Numbered from the stretch's first letter, positions 39,568 through 53,700 are shown. The stretch is 64,000 nucleotides of DNA from Pholis gunnellus (GCA_910591455.2 OU342807.1:16856594-16920593); one strand, 5' to 3'. The notes: generated by a model not told the origin, from the sequence alone. Numbers and translations: made by a program.

Positions 39568-42045
39568 GAGCCTACTGTAAGCTTGTTTTTCACCCTTTAC
39601 CCTGAAAATCAAAACCACTTTTCATTACCCAAACAACAAACCCTGAGCCTTTACACTTCAACACTTGTGGGGATCTAAGATGATAGTTTTACCTCCTTAT
39701 TATAAGCATAGTAAGATCATTCTGGTTTCCATCTGCCCTGTTGTGTGTTGGATGTCCACAAGTGTGTAGAGTGCGGGATCTAGATGTTTGTTTTACGTGG
39801 GGTTATCCCTCTCTGTCCCCTTTGTCCCCCACATGTGTTCCCCAAAGGAAATCAATTATAACTCTACTGTAACTGCCACTCTATACAAAACCACAGCGCA
39901 TCTGTGCGCTCTCTTTCTCCTTCACACTCTCAACATCAAACGATAACCATTACTTACTGTAGGTAGCATCTCTTACAGAAGTGCAGTCTTTCAAAACATA
40001 ATATTTAACTGGTCTGTCACATTTGGGCTGATGTCACTTCAATATGTGATACTGAAACACGTAGATAATAGCTCTGGTCATTCACGACCACCACAAGCTG
40101 TGATCTACTCTCAACACATTCCAATGGAAGCATGTGTGTGCATCCACTCATACGGTACAAATAAAAAGACATTCCGACAACAGTTTAGTGAGAAAGCACA
40201 CAGTCTACAGCCAAGATAGACAATGATATATGACAGTGTATTGCTGAGCCATTATTTCGGTTCGTAGTTCATTAGCAAAATATGTACCTGGAAAAAAATG
40301 TTGATCCCTGTTTGACTGCAGTCCAATCAGTTCTGCATGACAAGATTATGGAAGTTTCTCCTCTTCCACCTCCTTTCTAACTTCCCGATAAAGATTCATT
40401 TTCAAAAGTGGATTCCCTTAGCTATTTAAAAGAGATTTGAAGCACAGAAGAAGACAAATGTATTAATTAAGCATAATTTGCATGGCGAATGTAGATGTCA
40501 TGCTTGCATGGAATCCATCGGCCTATTGCTCATTTGACACAATTTCATTGTTAAAAGGCTGGCTAATGCCTTCCTTTTTTACCATCTACCGTGCTGAGCA
40601 TCCTCATGCACAACACTCATTAATAAATGTAATAGACGTGCTTGTAAGCCTGTAGGTTAGATTATAACTCTTACTGCAGGATGTGACTTAGATAGGCCTC
40701 GATGCTATGAAGATAAGAAGTAAAAATCCACTTGCACTTCTATAGGAATGTCAAAACTACCAAATTTGGTAAACAGTTTGCACAATATGCTATGAAAGAA
40801 ACAGGGAAAAGTGAAGCAAAGATGCTGTAAAGGAGGCAAAATGTGAAAAGAATATGATAGAGGGAGTGATCGCTCTCTTGAAGCATCCAGTAAATTGGAG
40901 ACTGAATTGTAAATCACGCTTTAGCCTACAAGATCCTCTATGATCCCTCTGGGTGCGATGAATTGTATGCATATTCAACACCATTTCCCATGTGCCATCG
41001 ATGATGCTTGAAGCACATTTGAGCTCCAGAATTCGTACCATATCACTCAGCCAGAAGAAAACTATGCCATCAACACTCAAAATACTCATAACTTCAGCCG
41101 CCAGACCACCACATGTTTGAAACAACTTGATTTCTCTCTTTATAACTGTGGCCATGACTGGACAAAATGTCTGCTGTAGCACAACCTCACCACTAGAAAT
41201 CCCTTAGAATGAGAAACGTGTAGCCAGTTTTTTTTCTGCTTGTGTACTGACGATGTTAACACAGCTTATTCTCCTGCTGCTGGTCATGGTGACCCACACC
41301 CTGACAAACTGCACATACGATGAAAACAAAAAAACTACTGATTGTACGGCAGACTGTTGTGGATTGGGTTCCTGTTGTTTTACTTGAGGCTTGTGATAGG
41401 TATGTTAGTACTTTAGTGAGTGTGTATGTGTCTCTACACGGTGGCCTATTATAAATATGTAGAGGACAGCAAACCTGAAAGTTGGGCATTTTGTTGTCTA
41501 GATCACTGAATTCCAGTCTAAAGCAAAAGAAATGTACAATAACTTAAAAATATGAGCCGCATTTTATAATACACAGCTGTAACAATGGATGAATGGTTCA
41601 TCAAGCTTCTATCTTTACACTATAAACCAAAACAGTCATCCATTGGTGTCTGGAGAAAGAAATGTCACTCCTACTACTACTGCACTGCCAACCTTTTCTA
41701 TGTGCACATGCAACATCCTTTCATGGGAAAAAACAAAAACATCAAGCATTTTCTGAAAATCCAGTTTGTCACCAACACAAAACCACCAATCAAGATTTAG
41801 CCATAGAACAAATATCTGTAGGATGTGAAATGCCTTAAAACACCAGCAGCTTTTTTTCTGGCCATGTGTGTGATGTGTATGATTCTGTTCAGTAGGGATG
41901 TGTAATCATTATTGTCTCTTTATTAGAGCTACCACGATTACAAAAGCATAGGGATCGAATGTAGTTAACATGCTATTCTGTTTGATGTTATTCTTATGTA
42001 TTGCTGTATGACACCATATAATAAAGACTCAAAAAGACTTGAAAT
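39568..42045 (+). other. ina: ina 3' UTR (probable)
   Basis: Non-coding, moderately AT-rich sequence after the TAA at 39565-39567. Candidate polyadenylation signals AATAAA occur at 40160-40165 and, with better context, at 42020-42025. If the latter is used the 3' UTR is about 2.5 kb. No repeats stand out, which fits an untranslated region under some constraint. Confidence 0.5.
42020..42025 (+). terminator. ina: Candidate ina polyadenylation signal
   Basis: AATAAA inside ACCATATAATAAAGACTC. About 95 bp downstream the first repeat sequence appears, which fits the end of a transcript. Confidence 0.45.
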
Positions 42046-42117
42046 GATTGAGGCTGCAAATGATTTCATTGTTTTTTGATATGCTACTTTTAGTTGTCAA
42101 GAGAAGATCACATTTTG

Positions 42118-42147
42118 TAGTTGCATAAATGTACTTTCCACCACTGT
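42118..42147 (+). mobile_element. MITE-like right-end fragment
   Basis: Ends GTACTTTCCACCACTG, the right terminus of the same element family, immediately before an oppositely oriented copy. Confidence 0.45.
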
Positions 42148-42154
42148 CATTAAT

Positions 42155-42703
42155 GCTGTTATACAGATATGTACAAGTAGTACTGTACTTAAGTACATTT
42201 CAGAGGTACATGTACTTTACCTGGCTATTTTCTATTTGAATCTACTCCACTACTTTTCAGAGGGAAATATCGTACTGTATTGTTTTTACTCCACTACATT
42301 CATTTGGTAGTTGCTGTTTATTTAGCAGATTCAAATTAATAATACAAAATGGAATCAACAAATAAATGATGTAATATTATAGGTGAAGGTAAGACTTTAA
42401 TGATTCCTGGGGGCAAATTCACAAGTCACCCAGCAGTATATACAGTAATCCAAATTAGACCCATCTTTACCAGCTGCAAAACTGAAGAGATGTACCCATT
42501 AATTGCATCAGTAATACAAATCCAATATTATAATAAACAGTTTTATGAAATGGGCAATTCTGCATAGTAAGTTTAATTCATAATTAGTACATTTTCTATT
42601 GGTACTTTAAGTATATTGGATATAAATAGTGTCTATTTGTATTCTGTGATATTGCTTCTTGTACTTAGGTAAATGATCTGAGTACTCCCTCCACCACTGA
42701 TTA
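42155..42703 (-). mobile_element. MITE-like element copy C, reverse orientation
   Basis: Plus-strand landmarks are ACTGTACTTAAGTACATTTC, TCTACTCCACTACTTTTCAG and the terminus CTCCCTCCACCACTG. Read on the minus strand it starts with the same GGTGGAGGGAGTACTCAGAT-type left end as copy A. The far end is truncated. Confidence 0.65.
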
Positions 42704-43114
42704 ATCAGTCAATGTGATTCAACAATATTAGGAAAAGGATGGAGAGAATATTCCCAGATTTCTGCATTATCAACAGTGGGGAGTTTTCTTTTTGTTGCAC
42801 ACTTGATGCAGCAAATGCAGGAAAACCTGTGAGGTTCAATGTTGAGAGCCAGTATGGTACTATTCTTCTTCTTCTACCATGTTTTCAGGTCTGAGGAAAA
42901 TAATATTTTTGCTTTGATTTATCCGTAAAAGTAACGATTGCTTTGGACCAACATGAGGCAGAAAGCAATGTCACCTTGACCTCTTTCCTGGAGATATATT
43001 TTTTCTTCTGCTCCTCGGGGTCACAGTGCAGATGTGTATGAAAGAAATATGATGGATTACCTGCTGCTGTACTGTACATTGATCTTTGTACCCCCGTCGC
43101 CTCTCCACACACTT

Positions 43115-43225
<111 letters not shown>

Positions 43226-44519
43226 CCTAGACCTTGAGACCTTCGGCCTCTTGAATTGTCTCTGTAACTGGGCGGGACAGCTACGGTGCTGGGTGTGCAT
43301 GTGTGACGCAGTTTGCAGTTCTTCAAAGATTTATACCCCTGCAATGCTGCTGAGTAGAAGGTGTGGTGGGAGTCGTCCAGTGAGATTCCACTGTAAAAGC
43401 CCTGTTATGAAACAGCCCTCCCTTCCTCACGCTTCAAACTTGAAGAGTGCTTCAACTTTCTATTTTGAGTCCCATCTTAGCAACCCTGGCCTTTCCTCAT
43501 AACCATAGAAAACACACAGGAGTATTACGAGGCAGAAAAAACACATGGATACCATGTAGAAAATATTGCCTCCTATAGGAAAATGTCTGATTTATTTTAG
43601 GGTGTTTAGTCCTTCAGTCCCAATGCAATCAGCAAACGTTGCAGTTGGCTGATTTCTCAAGTGTGTCACTCTATAATTATTGCCGCTTGCTTGTCTTAAA
43701 ATCCTCACAGCGTTGTGTAAAATATTGTTTTTATGGTGTAATAAATGTAAAGTGAATGAGCTGAGAATAAACTGTGCCACAGATTAACACATTTCTCTCT
43801 TAATTTTCTCACATCTCAACACATTAACAGTTTATCCCACGTAACACAAAGTTCTGTAGGTTTCAATAACGTTTAGGATGTCCGTGGAGGTTGAGAGATA
43901 AATAAATGTCATCTGTACATGCACACTCCTCACTGACTGTGGGAATTGTTCCTTTTTATGTCTTCACCTTTGCTATCTTGAGGTTTAAAGGGGAATGTGT
44001 TGAGGGAGAAGCATGTTTTATCTTCTGTCTGGTAATAAGTGTCTGTGTGGGGCTGTGATGGTGGTGGAAATGAGAATCAGGAAGCAGAGCGGGGGGGCCA
44101 TGGCCGTAAATTTCACCTGTTTGTCAGCGTCTCCGCATCAAAGCCATCCTTCTTCACTGGACTGAGGTGTCGGCTCTGCAGACATTTTAAAATGAGAATG
44201 TGTGTGATCCTACACACCCACGAAGAGCCAACACAAAACAAAAAAAGGCAGAAAGATGTTATTAATAAGGGAGATGTTCACATTCACCTTTCTTAATCTT
44301 CGTCCAAAGTTCTTCAAGTCTAAAGACCTTTCAGACCAAACAAATTCGGACAAATTTCACATCAGTTAAACAATGTAAAGTCATTTATCTCTGTGCCTAT
44401 CCATGCTGAATCTGAAACTTTCGTGTTTCGTGGTACAGTTGGGGTTTTTTTATGCACCATCATGTGTTCCTGGTGGTCAGTAAGAGATGTATAAGCTAAC
44501 TGCTCATTAAACCAGTGTA

Positions 44520-44695
44520 TAGTTTTCTATTCTAAATGTAACAAAAGTTACAGTGTGTAAATATGACTAGCTAGCTGTTTCTCCTTACATCCAGTGCTTT
44601 GCGCTACGCTAAGCTAGGCTAAACACGTCACTGAGCTTGCACAGAGATGAAACTGCTATTGAATGAGCTCATTTCACAAAATATTCCTTTAAACA
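44520..44695 (-). repeat. Dispersed repeat fragment (GCTAAGCTAGGCTAA type)
   Basis: Read on the minus strand it starts AAAGGAATATTTTGTGAAAT and contains TTAGCCTAGCTTAGCGTAGC, resembling the short-element family at 53910-54180. The GAGTTAGATGAGAAG core is missing here. Confidence 0.45.
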
Positions 44696-47639
44696 CAGGC
44701 AGCCAGACGCATTTACAATGCATTGTTGGTATAACTCATTTCACCATTTCAATCAGTAACAGATGGTGATGCATGTTCTCTTTGTAGCTGTAATCAAAGT
44801 GTTAATTTATGAGTTGCTGCTATTGTTGCCTTGGAATCTGTTGCTAGCATCCTGCTGTGCTTCAGCAGCCTTTCAGAGAGACAGAGTTTGACGTACAGAC
44901 GGACAGACAAAGAGATCAGAAGACAGGAATATAAACAGATACAGAAGGCAGCTAGCAAACATTATGGAAAGCAGTTGGGAAAATGCACTTCAGAAATGAT
45001 TTGGCGTTAATATCTCTATTCATCTCCTTGCCTCGCGAAAGTACTGAGTCATTTTGAGGTAGGCCCTGTGCGTGAAGTGGCTTTCTCTATTTTTTCTTGG
45101 TGCTAATAATAGCATGAGACACAGCTGGCCAAGCCAGACATGCAGACAGACAGACTGAAGGAAAATGTTGAACAAAGGCGAAGGTCGCAGCTCTATTACT
45201 GACCTCCGTCTAAGCTTCTGTGAGGATGAGATATTGGGGGTATTCAACCTGAGAAATACAATTACTTTAGCTGTAAAGTGCATCTCACTAATCAGAAAAT
45301 GGCCACTGTTCTTCTTCAAATATTTTAAATATTGTACAGAATTTGATTTTGGTGTAATGATTTGATTTGTAGAGCAAAGGTTAACTGACTTGATCTACTT
45401 TAGATGTGCTATGTTTTTCTTTTTCTGATGAGATGTAAAAGGGTACTGTAGGTATTTTTAGGTTTCAGCTGGCTGCATCAAAAGGTGGAGAGGAAGTAAG
45501 GTACATTGAGAAACTGATATGTGCATCATAAGCAGTAGTACCGAAGCTCTACAGACGGCTGTTGATCCACTGGAGGTCACTTCCTGCTTCAGACATTCTC
45601 TCAGAATTCAGTCTGCAGTGTTTTTTGCAGAAGGACACTTTAGGAAACATCAGCAGTCGTAAATGCCTAATGAACGTCCTCTATTATATCTAATTAACAA
45701 TAAAGCATTCCTGAAAAAAAACGTTTTACTTCCAATATGTGATGACCTTCAGTTAAAAAAATACTGTAAATGTAAAATGTCTTTCATTTATCCATGTTAC
45801 TTTTCTGCAACTCTCAACATTTTGCAGAGATAGGCTACAGTCAGTGACTTGAAGATGAAGTACTGGTTGGTCCCTATTCAGATGGGACTCATTATGTTGG
45901 AGGAGGCCGGGGAGGGTGCAGTAGTGCAGCAAAACAAGTTCAACCTACAGGGATGTGTCCTTAGAGTAACCTTGTGCTGCAGCGTGCAACCGCTGACAGT
46001 ATCAACAGATGCAATTTGGAATGAAACTCACATTAAGATATCCATTTAGATGTTGACATTCTGGATTATAAATCATTTCCAAGAGAATGTCCTCATAAAA
46101 CTCCAGCCAATTTAAGAAATCCATTTTATATTAGCAATGAAGGTTTATATTCTTCAAATAGAAAAGAATAATACAAAAAAATGATGTATTAAGCAGTTAT
46201 TTCCTTCTCTTTGACACACACACAATATAATCTTTTTTAGATAAATGGTGTATCTAAAGATCACAGTGTACCTTCAGCTCTTTTGGGGGGTAAGAGGTCT
46301 GTGCTGCCACTGCCTAATCCATTATAGAGCAGCTGAGCCCATCCAGGGCTTTCTATTCAGCGTCCAGCCTGCAGACTATGACACAGCATTTTAAGAGAGA
46401 GAACAAAGAAATAACTGAAAGTATGAAAATGTAGCACAAAGCTGAGCTCAACCTGATGTTGAAAAGAGTGCTCTTCAAGGTACCATGAGGCATTAAAGGC
46501 CAGAAGTCAAACAGTTGAAGGAACAGTAAGAGTAGTGAGGGTGAGAAATGGAATCATTTATAATCAGACGCTCAAAGCTTTAAAAAAAGAAAAGAGATTT
46601 CTCTGATCAGTTTGAGATGATTCTGTTTCAACGATAAGCGTTAACAATTCTCTTTTTCACTTATGTTAGAGCTCCAATGACAGATGTATCCTGATCAGTT
46701 GAAAGATTACATGAAACACAAGCTTTGTTGTGATTTTATTCAGGGCTTCTTCTGTCTTTTTTCTTGTCCATCATTCGTAAATTATTAAAATGACTTCACA
46801 GCTGTCTTGCTGTTTAATACCTGCTGCTGGCGAGCTGGCACAGACGTTTGCAGTAATGTTGTCATGCAGCATCTACATCATGTTCCAAAAAAAGCATCCA
46901 CATATTTCCAGTGATATTATAAAATAAATGTAATTAATAAGAAATAAATTCATCATTAGCTTATAACATTATTAGGCCACGCCAGAGTGATCATTCATTT
47001 CCTCTGCTGCTGAAGGTGTGAAATTGTCAGAGGTCAGAAAGAGTAATTCTGCTATCATTAATCTTAAGGCTCTCAGGACTTAAATGTAGGCAATGCACAT
47101 TTAAAGAAACACTACAGAATATTTTATTAAGGCTGTTAATAACTAAGTTACATCTATTTCTCAAGAACAAGTAACCAGAACTGTGTGTCTGTAAGAGATG
47201 ATTTCCTGGTCCTTCTTCTTTTTGCTGAAGCAGAAGTGCTGCACAGATTATCGAGGATCAAACCACAAAATAGAGGATAACTAAACCTGATGGTTGATTT
47301 CCAAGATTATAAAAAGCCTGCACTGAACTGCATGACAAACAAAAGCTAACATAGGACAGTTGGCAGGCAGTATTTTGAAATGAGAAAGGGTTCAGGATTC
47401 ACATCTTTTTAATCTTGATTGAAAATATGACACATTAGATACTGTACATAGATACAGCTGGAAGTGATCCTGTCATATGAGCTGTTTAACGGAAGAAATA
47501 TGAAAAAAGATGACAGTAGTTTGCAAAAGCACAGTATTTTCAGTCAGCTGGAGGTTAGCTTAATGTAGCATTAAGATCAGAGGTAACAAAGTCAGCCTTT
47601 AGCTCTGCAGCTCATTCATTCACACGTCATATCTTCTTT

Positions 47640-47815
47640 GTTTTATCCTCACAAAAAAGCTGAAGTGTAAGCGGGTCATGTACTTGACTATTTCCCATCC
47701 CGTTTTCAGTCTTTATGCAAAGCTAAGCTAGCCATCAGCTCTTCATATTTAACTGACAGATATGCGAGTTGGTATCTATCGTCTCATCTAACTCTCTGCA
47801 AGAGAGAGACAAAGG
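47640..47815 (-). repeat. Dispersed repeat with GAGTTAGATGAGA core
   Basis: On the minus strand: TTGCAGAGAGTTAGATGAGA, GATAGATACC, then GCTAGCTTAGCTTTGCATAA and AGACTGAAAACGGGATGGG. Same family and order as 53910-54180. Confidence 0.65.
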
Positions 47816-48270
47816 TTATTAACTGTGTCTGTCTGCTGTTTAGTGCATGGCAGGTTGCAAACAACGGGTTTTAGGGCTTTCACCCTGAGACATGACAATG
47901 TCAGTGGTGAGACTGAACTATAACAGTAACGTTGTGAGACATTAAACCAAAATGATGTCCTGGAAGATGCTCAAAGGCTCAGTAGAGCTGAGGGGAGCTG
48001 CAGAGTCAGGTGATAATTCTACGTGGGTTTGTGAAAGCGACCGTTTCTACATAATATATATTTACATCATAATTGGAATAATATAACAATATTTAAAATT
48101 GTAGCTTAAGAAATCATAAGGCAGTTTGCTTTTTTTACTACTTTTCCTAAAATTCTAATTTGTGGAGTTGATGTCATCTTTATCTTCAAGAGGATTAGTG
48201 TCTAACCTTGAGAAGCCCCTCATTATATTTTGTTTATTTTGTGTGTTATTATTGAGCACATCCGTGCAAG

Positions 48271-48317
48271 TTATCCTGTTTAAACCAACTACAGAATAGT
48301 TGGATTAAACAGGATAA
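48271..48317. repeat. 20-bp inverted repeat with 7-nt loop
   Basis: TTATCCTGTTTAAACCAACT (48271-48290) pairs with AGTTGGATTAAACAGGATAA (48298-48317), with a single mismatch. It may be the remnant of a tiny foldback element. Confidence 0.9.
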
Positions 48318-49414
48318 TAATATAAACTTATCTACAGAAATTGAACCCGTAATGTGGCCTTGACTGGATTGATGAGGTTTTGCTTCTCAGGCTCCTGTGA
48401 TTATTTTCGCTCGTCTAAAACAATCAGCAGGTATTTTTTTTCCTTATCATCAAACGAGGATACATTCTGCAATCACAAACAATATCACTTTTGAAGTTGT
48501 CCTGTCATCCAGTGTCCCCCTGAGAGTGAGATTACTGTATGATGTATACCTTGTATTGAACTGCCTCAGTAGCAATGTGCAGCAGAGGATGTAGGGACAC
48601 AGAGGGACACTCCCTTACCCTCACAAAGGGCTGCAGGCTGCCAGGATGGAGGATTAAAGGTTACCTGCCTCCAGAGGCCGACTTATTGACAAATCTCTCA
48701 TGCTGCTCCACACGGTATATATAGACTTCAAACATCCAGACGTGTGCAGGGCAGCTGGGGGAGGGGGGGCTGCTTGCAGGGGGGAAGCATAGAGTGTATA
48801 AACGAAGGTGCTGTCCATACTCCCCTGCACCCTCTCTGTGAGGTGCAAGAACAATAGTGACACATGCACCTTAATGAGACACAGGTGGGGTCTTGTATTA
48901 TCTGCTCTGCAAACCATCCTTCGACTGATTACCATTCAGAATTGATCAATCAGTTTCAATCAATTGTTGTGCGTATGATAATAAATAAGTCGACTAATGT
49001 GGAAATCCTGCATCAGGTCTGAGATACAAACCACAACATCTGTACGTGTACGTGGCATTCCATCAAAATGCAAAGCACTCTCACTGTTGAAGGCATGAAA
49101 GTCATTCATGTTTGTCCTGTTTATAAAGAAAACTACTTTAGAAGAAGTTGAAACTTGACACACAGTGCTGTCCATATTGAGTAAATGTTCAAGAAAACAA
49201 ATGCTCTTATATCATCAAAGGAACCTTATGAAGAGAATGAACTCGCTATCCCTCTGTGTGTGTTGCTATCAGAGCTTCTCCTTTCTTTGTTTACGAAGCC
49301 GGGACGGACCCGTGTGCTTTTAATGCATATTTGTGCATGTGAGCATGGCTAGCTCACAGCCGCCGCTCATATGCACTGATAATGCCGTCCCAACCGAGCC
49401 TCCGGTGAGTGAGA

Positions 49415-49547
49415 CAGGTAAACAATGTTAGCTCAGGTAAACAATGTTAGTTCAGGTAAACAAGGATAGTTCAGGTAAACAATGTTGGCTCAGGTAAACA
49501 ATGTTAGTTCAGGTAAACAATGTTAGTTCAGGTAAACGATGTTTGCT
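49415..49547 (+). repeat. 19-bp minisatellite, 7 copies
   Basis: Seven head-to-tail copies of CAGGTAAACAATGTTAGYT, exactly 133 bp with a constant 19-bp period. Substitutions are confined to a few positions. Each unit contains GTAAACA, a forkhead-factor core. Confidence 0.95.
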
Positions 49548-49909
49548 CTGTCATCACTGTTGCCCATAGTTTGCTCTGTGAGAGCTGTTTGCACCGTTAG
49601 CTGTGAACCATCGGCTCAGCCGTCACCATGTTGAGAGCCGTGTGATTTTCTTAATTTAACACCTTTTACATCAATGTTTGCAGATATTCTAAATGTAAAA
49701 AATAATGTAGTACCACTTTCCAATAAGTCATACTTTGTAATGGACTTTTGTTAGGTTGAAAGAAATGCATTTTTAATGGTTAAAAAATAATGTATCAATC
49801 TTTTAGATATCCATACAAAGCCATTAAAAACAACAAGTTTTGCACTGCAATGTTGCAATTCATCAGTTAGATCCTGATGCGCAAACCATATCAGAACCCT
49901 TTCATTAAA

Positions 49910-50030
49910 AGAATAGTTTAACATTTTGCTTGTTTGCTTTCCTGCCGGGATTTACATGAGAAGATAGATACCACTCTCACGTGAGCAAGGTAACAAGCTA
50001 ATGTCTTAGCTACTATTGTGAGAAACCCAT
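49910..50030 (+). repeat. Dispersed repeat with GAGAAGATAGATACCACTCT core
   Basis: AAAAGAATAGTTTAACATTTTGC followed by the GAGAAGATAGATACC core. Same family as 53910-54180, truncated after GTCTTAGCTAC. Confidence 0.6.
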
Positions 50031-50479
50031 GACCCTTTGTTAAAGACTGAGCCTCTTTCTAAAACGCCATCATGTCTGATCTGTAATGCATGGACATATG
50101 ATTTATTAACCATTAATAAAGCCATTTCTTGCAAGTTATAAATGTTTGAGTAAGCCTACTGTATACCGTTTTTTGTGTCTTGAATTATTGCTTTGTTGGT
50201 TTAGCTATGAAGTGACCAGGTTTTATGGTTCCTTTTACTGCTGCATACATCATTCAGCCTTCACCCACTGAAGGTGATAATGTCTTTGTAGATGATGTGT
50301 GTGTGGTGTGTGGGTAGGTGGTTAGGTGGGTGGTGGTAAAGTATCGAACAGTACCGTCGTCACCTTACTCCCCTGTGTCCGTTTGTGCAGCAATATCCAT
50401 TTCAACCTTGACGCTTAAAGAAATGACACTAAGGTTAGCGATGGACTGCTGCTGAGCATTTTCCTGGAAGGGAGACATT

Positions 50480-50775
50480 TAATCTAACCTGCTAGTCATG
50501 GGTGAGTGCAGGGTAATTACAAGGCATCATTCAAGATCAGCAGAGAACGACCTAATGGCGTTATGATTGTCTTAAGATTCAATGGGGAAGAAATGGCCGG
50601 CTGAGGTTTACAGAGCGATTGTTCTCTGAATGAAAGCAGAGACAGTAATGGGAGCATATCACACTAATGGCTGCTTTCATTAATCAAATGTCACCATTGA
50701 TCAAAGGTATTGTCTTATTGAGCGAGAGAAACCATCAAACAGATGTTAACTCATCGAATTAATTTGTTTTGGCAG
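50480..50775. promoter_or_regulatory. Possible conserved non-coding element
   Basis: Repeat-free, with balanced composition and dense homeodomain-like and TCF/LEF-like words (CATTAATCAAATG at 50678-50690, GATCAAAGG at 50699-50707). Enhancer function is a guess from composition; only cross-species alignment can decide. Confidence 0.2.
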
Positions 50776-53700
50776 TGCCGCACAGGTGTGGTGTTACAGG
50801 CCATGGATGACGATAAACTGTGCCAAGATTCTTTATGCTCAGCACATCCCATTTATTTCACTTATCTCGTGTGCAGTGTCACAAGATTGACTCACTATCT
50901 GCATTATGTGTGAAGGAAGAACTGAGCATCCATCCGTCATTGAATATCCACGAGCATCTTTATCGACAGCTGGGCCGTGCAGACGAAACCCGATAGAAGA
51001 CCAACCAGAGGCTGTAGACCTATTTTGCAACAAACAAACAAACAAAACAGAGATTCATTCCATTTTGGATACATAAATGCTGTTTAATTAGTACTCAGAG
51101 TTCATTAATGTTTGCTAATCTTACTGCGCAGGTCTACATCATTCCTCCTCCTTTTGTGAGCAACCTCTGCAACCTTGGCCCCACCCCTCTTTGCTGCACT
51201 ACACCAACACAGCAAATACATGCAATGTCAAGGCGTCCCATCTCCAGGCTTACACAGGCATGTGTGCGTTTGCCGCCCCCGCTCCTTCTCCCATCTCCAG
51301 AAGTGCTGACTGCAGTCTTTCCCCACCTGCTGGCAGTTCGCCCAGAGGCTGATATACTGTGTCACTGTACACGCATTAACAGCTATTGATCGGGTAGAAA
51401 ACAGCAAAAGCATTCAATTATCTTGGCTCGACGGTAATTTAGAAAATGGCAACTCATTCTGAGCCTGTGGGACTCATTCAGGCAACGTTTTCGGCTGGTA
51501 AACCGCTCAAATATTTCCCTCCCATAATGAAGTGAATACAGTAAACGGTCCGGCTGAGTGGTGTAGAGGTATGCAGATGGTTTTGTTGTTGTGTGTATTA
51601 CAAGCTGCAGCTGATCCATAGCAAGCCAACGCCCCATAGTTAGATCGATAGAGCAGGATCAGCTACTAATTAAAAAGCAGTTTGGAAGCTTGTGCAGTCA
51701 GCTTCTGAGCAGACTGAGAGGTCATATATCACTTGTCTGTATAAATCCATCGTAGGACTGCTTCACAGGTTAGTTTCTCTCTTGGTGTTTTGGTCTTCTG
51801 GCAAAGTGTTCCCCATGTTCCAGTGTACAGTGTCACTGTGTGCTGCGAGGTTAGGATCTGAACCTAAAGATGAGACTATTGTCTAATTGACTCTCAAGCT
51901 GGTGTACGCTGTGCATGCCTTCTCTCTTGAAAAAGCATAATTACAGGCTCTCTCAGGGTGAAGACACCCCGTTATTGCTCAGGGAGAAGGAAATTACACT
52001 GAATAATTTGCAGTAATTTTACTGTACAATAGAAATGGACATTAAGATTCAGAATCCATTTGAGATTGATATAAAATACGCAGTTACTAGTTCTGCTTTA
52101 TAAGGACATTTTTGCATTTGTTTTATTCCCTTACAGATTATATTCCTTTTGAAATAGCTTTTTAGCATCAAATCTAAATGTCCTTTTCTAACTCTTCCAA
52201 ACAACTAAGTTATATTCGCCAAAGTGTGTATCCAATTTGGCATAATACATTTAATCTCCAAACAATTATGGAGTCAAACTGTGGACCAAGTGAAAATAAA
52301 AGGAAAGGATCACCACAACTAATCTATTTACATTCTATTTGCATTGTTCAGGCATTACTGATTGATGAATCTCTAAAGCAGCAAAAGACAGCAGAGCAAA
52401 GATTTTTGGAGATGTTTTTAGTGCTTGATTATGTCTAAAATCTAAATTGAAATACAGCATGATGGCTTCTGAGTGTATTTGAACACATATTAATTCAGGC
52501 ATGTGTCTGTGTGTGTACTTTCATGGAGATTTACCAGTCTAGGTCCCCAAGGCCACCCTCCCCTCCTGGTGACATCAAATGGTGGTGACAAAGTCAAACC
52601 TGGTTCCACCCCCATCCTCTATTCTGACACACACAAACAAGACGAGGAAATAAAGAACATTGCTTCTCCATGAACAGGTTTGTATTTGCAGTAGCCCAAG
52701 TCCCTTTCCTCCATGATGACAGGCAGCTGAATGGAAATCAATGTGTCCTTTCTGACAAATTAACTGATAACCTACAGAGAAAAGGTTGTCATGTGACACA
52801 CACTAAGAGAGAGAGGTGCAAGGTGAAAGAGCTAATAATACAACTATTTCTCTTTATTCAAGTATTTTGGGAATTATTCATTATTACATACATATCCACA
52901 CACATTTAGAGAAGACTGACTGAATGTCTTAGCTAAAACTACAGACATATACATCATAAAGCTATGGTAATTATTTGTCTCTAAAATGTTAATGTCACCA
53001 TTGATTACAAATTGTAAGTATATTGAGGCTTTAGTACCGAGGCTCTGATCTTTAGCAAATTGGAGGCCACCTCTTTATCTTTCCCTCTCAGCAGCTGCCA
53101 GTCAGTGTGTGTGTGTGTGCATGTGTGTGTGTGTGTGTGTGAGACAATCTTTCGACATGGTCACTGGACCGCAGAGAAGCCTAATTTGGTAGGGGAGCTA
53201 TCTGAAGGGGTTTGGAACAAGGGACATTCATGCAGTGAATTGTCTCTACACAGAGCTTCATTCTGCAATAACAACATGTGGTTCAACAACAACAAAAACG
53301 CATTATAATAACAGCAATAGTTATGATGTAATATGTGATACGGAGACATACAGTTTGGGGTGCATGAAATAATGAGCTGAATCAAAATGTTTCAATAGGA
53401 CTCTGCATGTTACTTGGTTTGAATTTCTTGTCGCCTCACTGCACCGAACTGCCTTATTAGTTTCAGATGGGTTCTGCATTATTTATAGTGATAAAGAAAC
53501 TGTGGTGCACAACATTGTGTTGGGAGGGACCTGCAGTGTGTGTGTATTGAATACAAAATGACATTATGGTCATGAACACAACTCCACAACAGATGACTTT
53601 CGGCACCATTCCAATTGCATTGGAAACGCTCATTTCCCTTCCTGCTTTTGCACTTCTTTGAATTGCAAAGAGGGCCCTCACCAATCTCTTACAATGGGGA

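Noticed and set aside
49415..49547. CRISPR-like array
   Set aside because: The 19-bp units are directly adjacent without spacers; this is a vertebrate minisatellite.
52178..52438. 86-codon plus-strand frame in the ina-taf5 interval
   Set aside because: AT-rich, no splice or homology support; compatible with chance.
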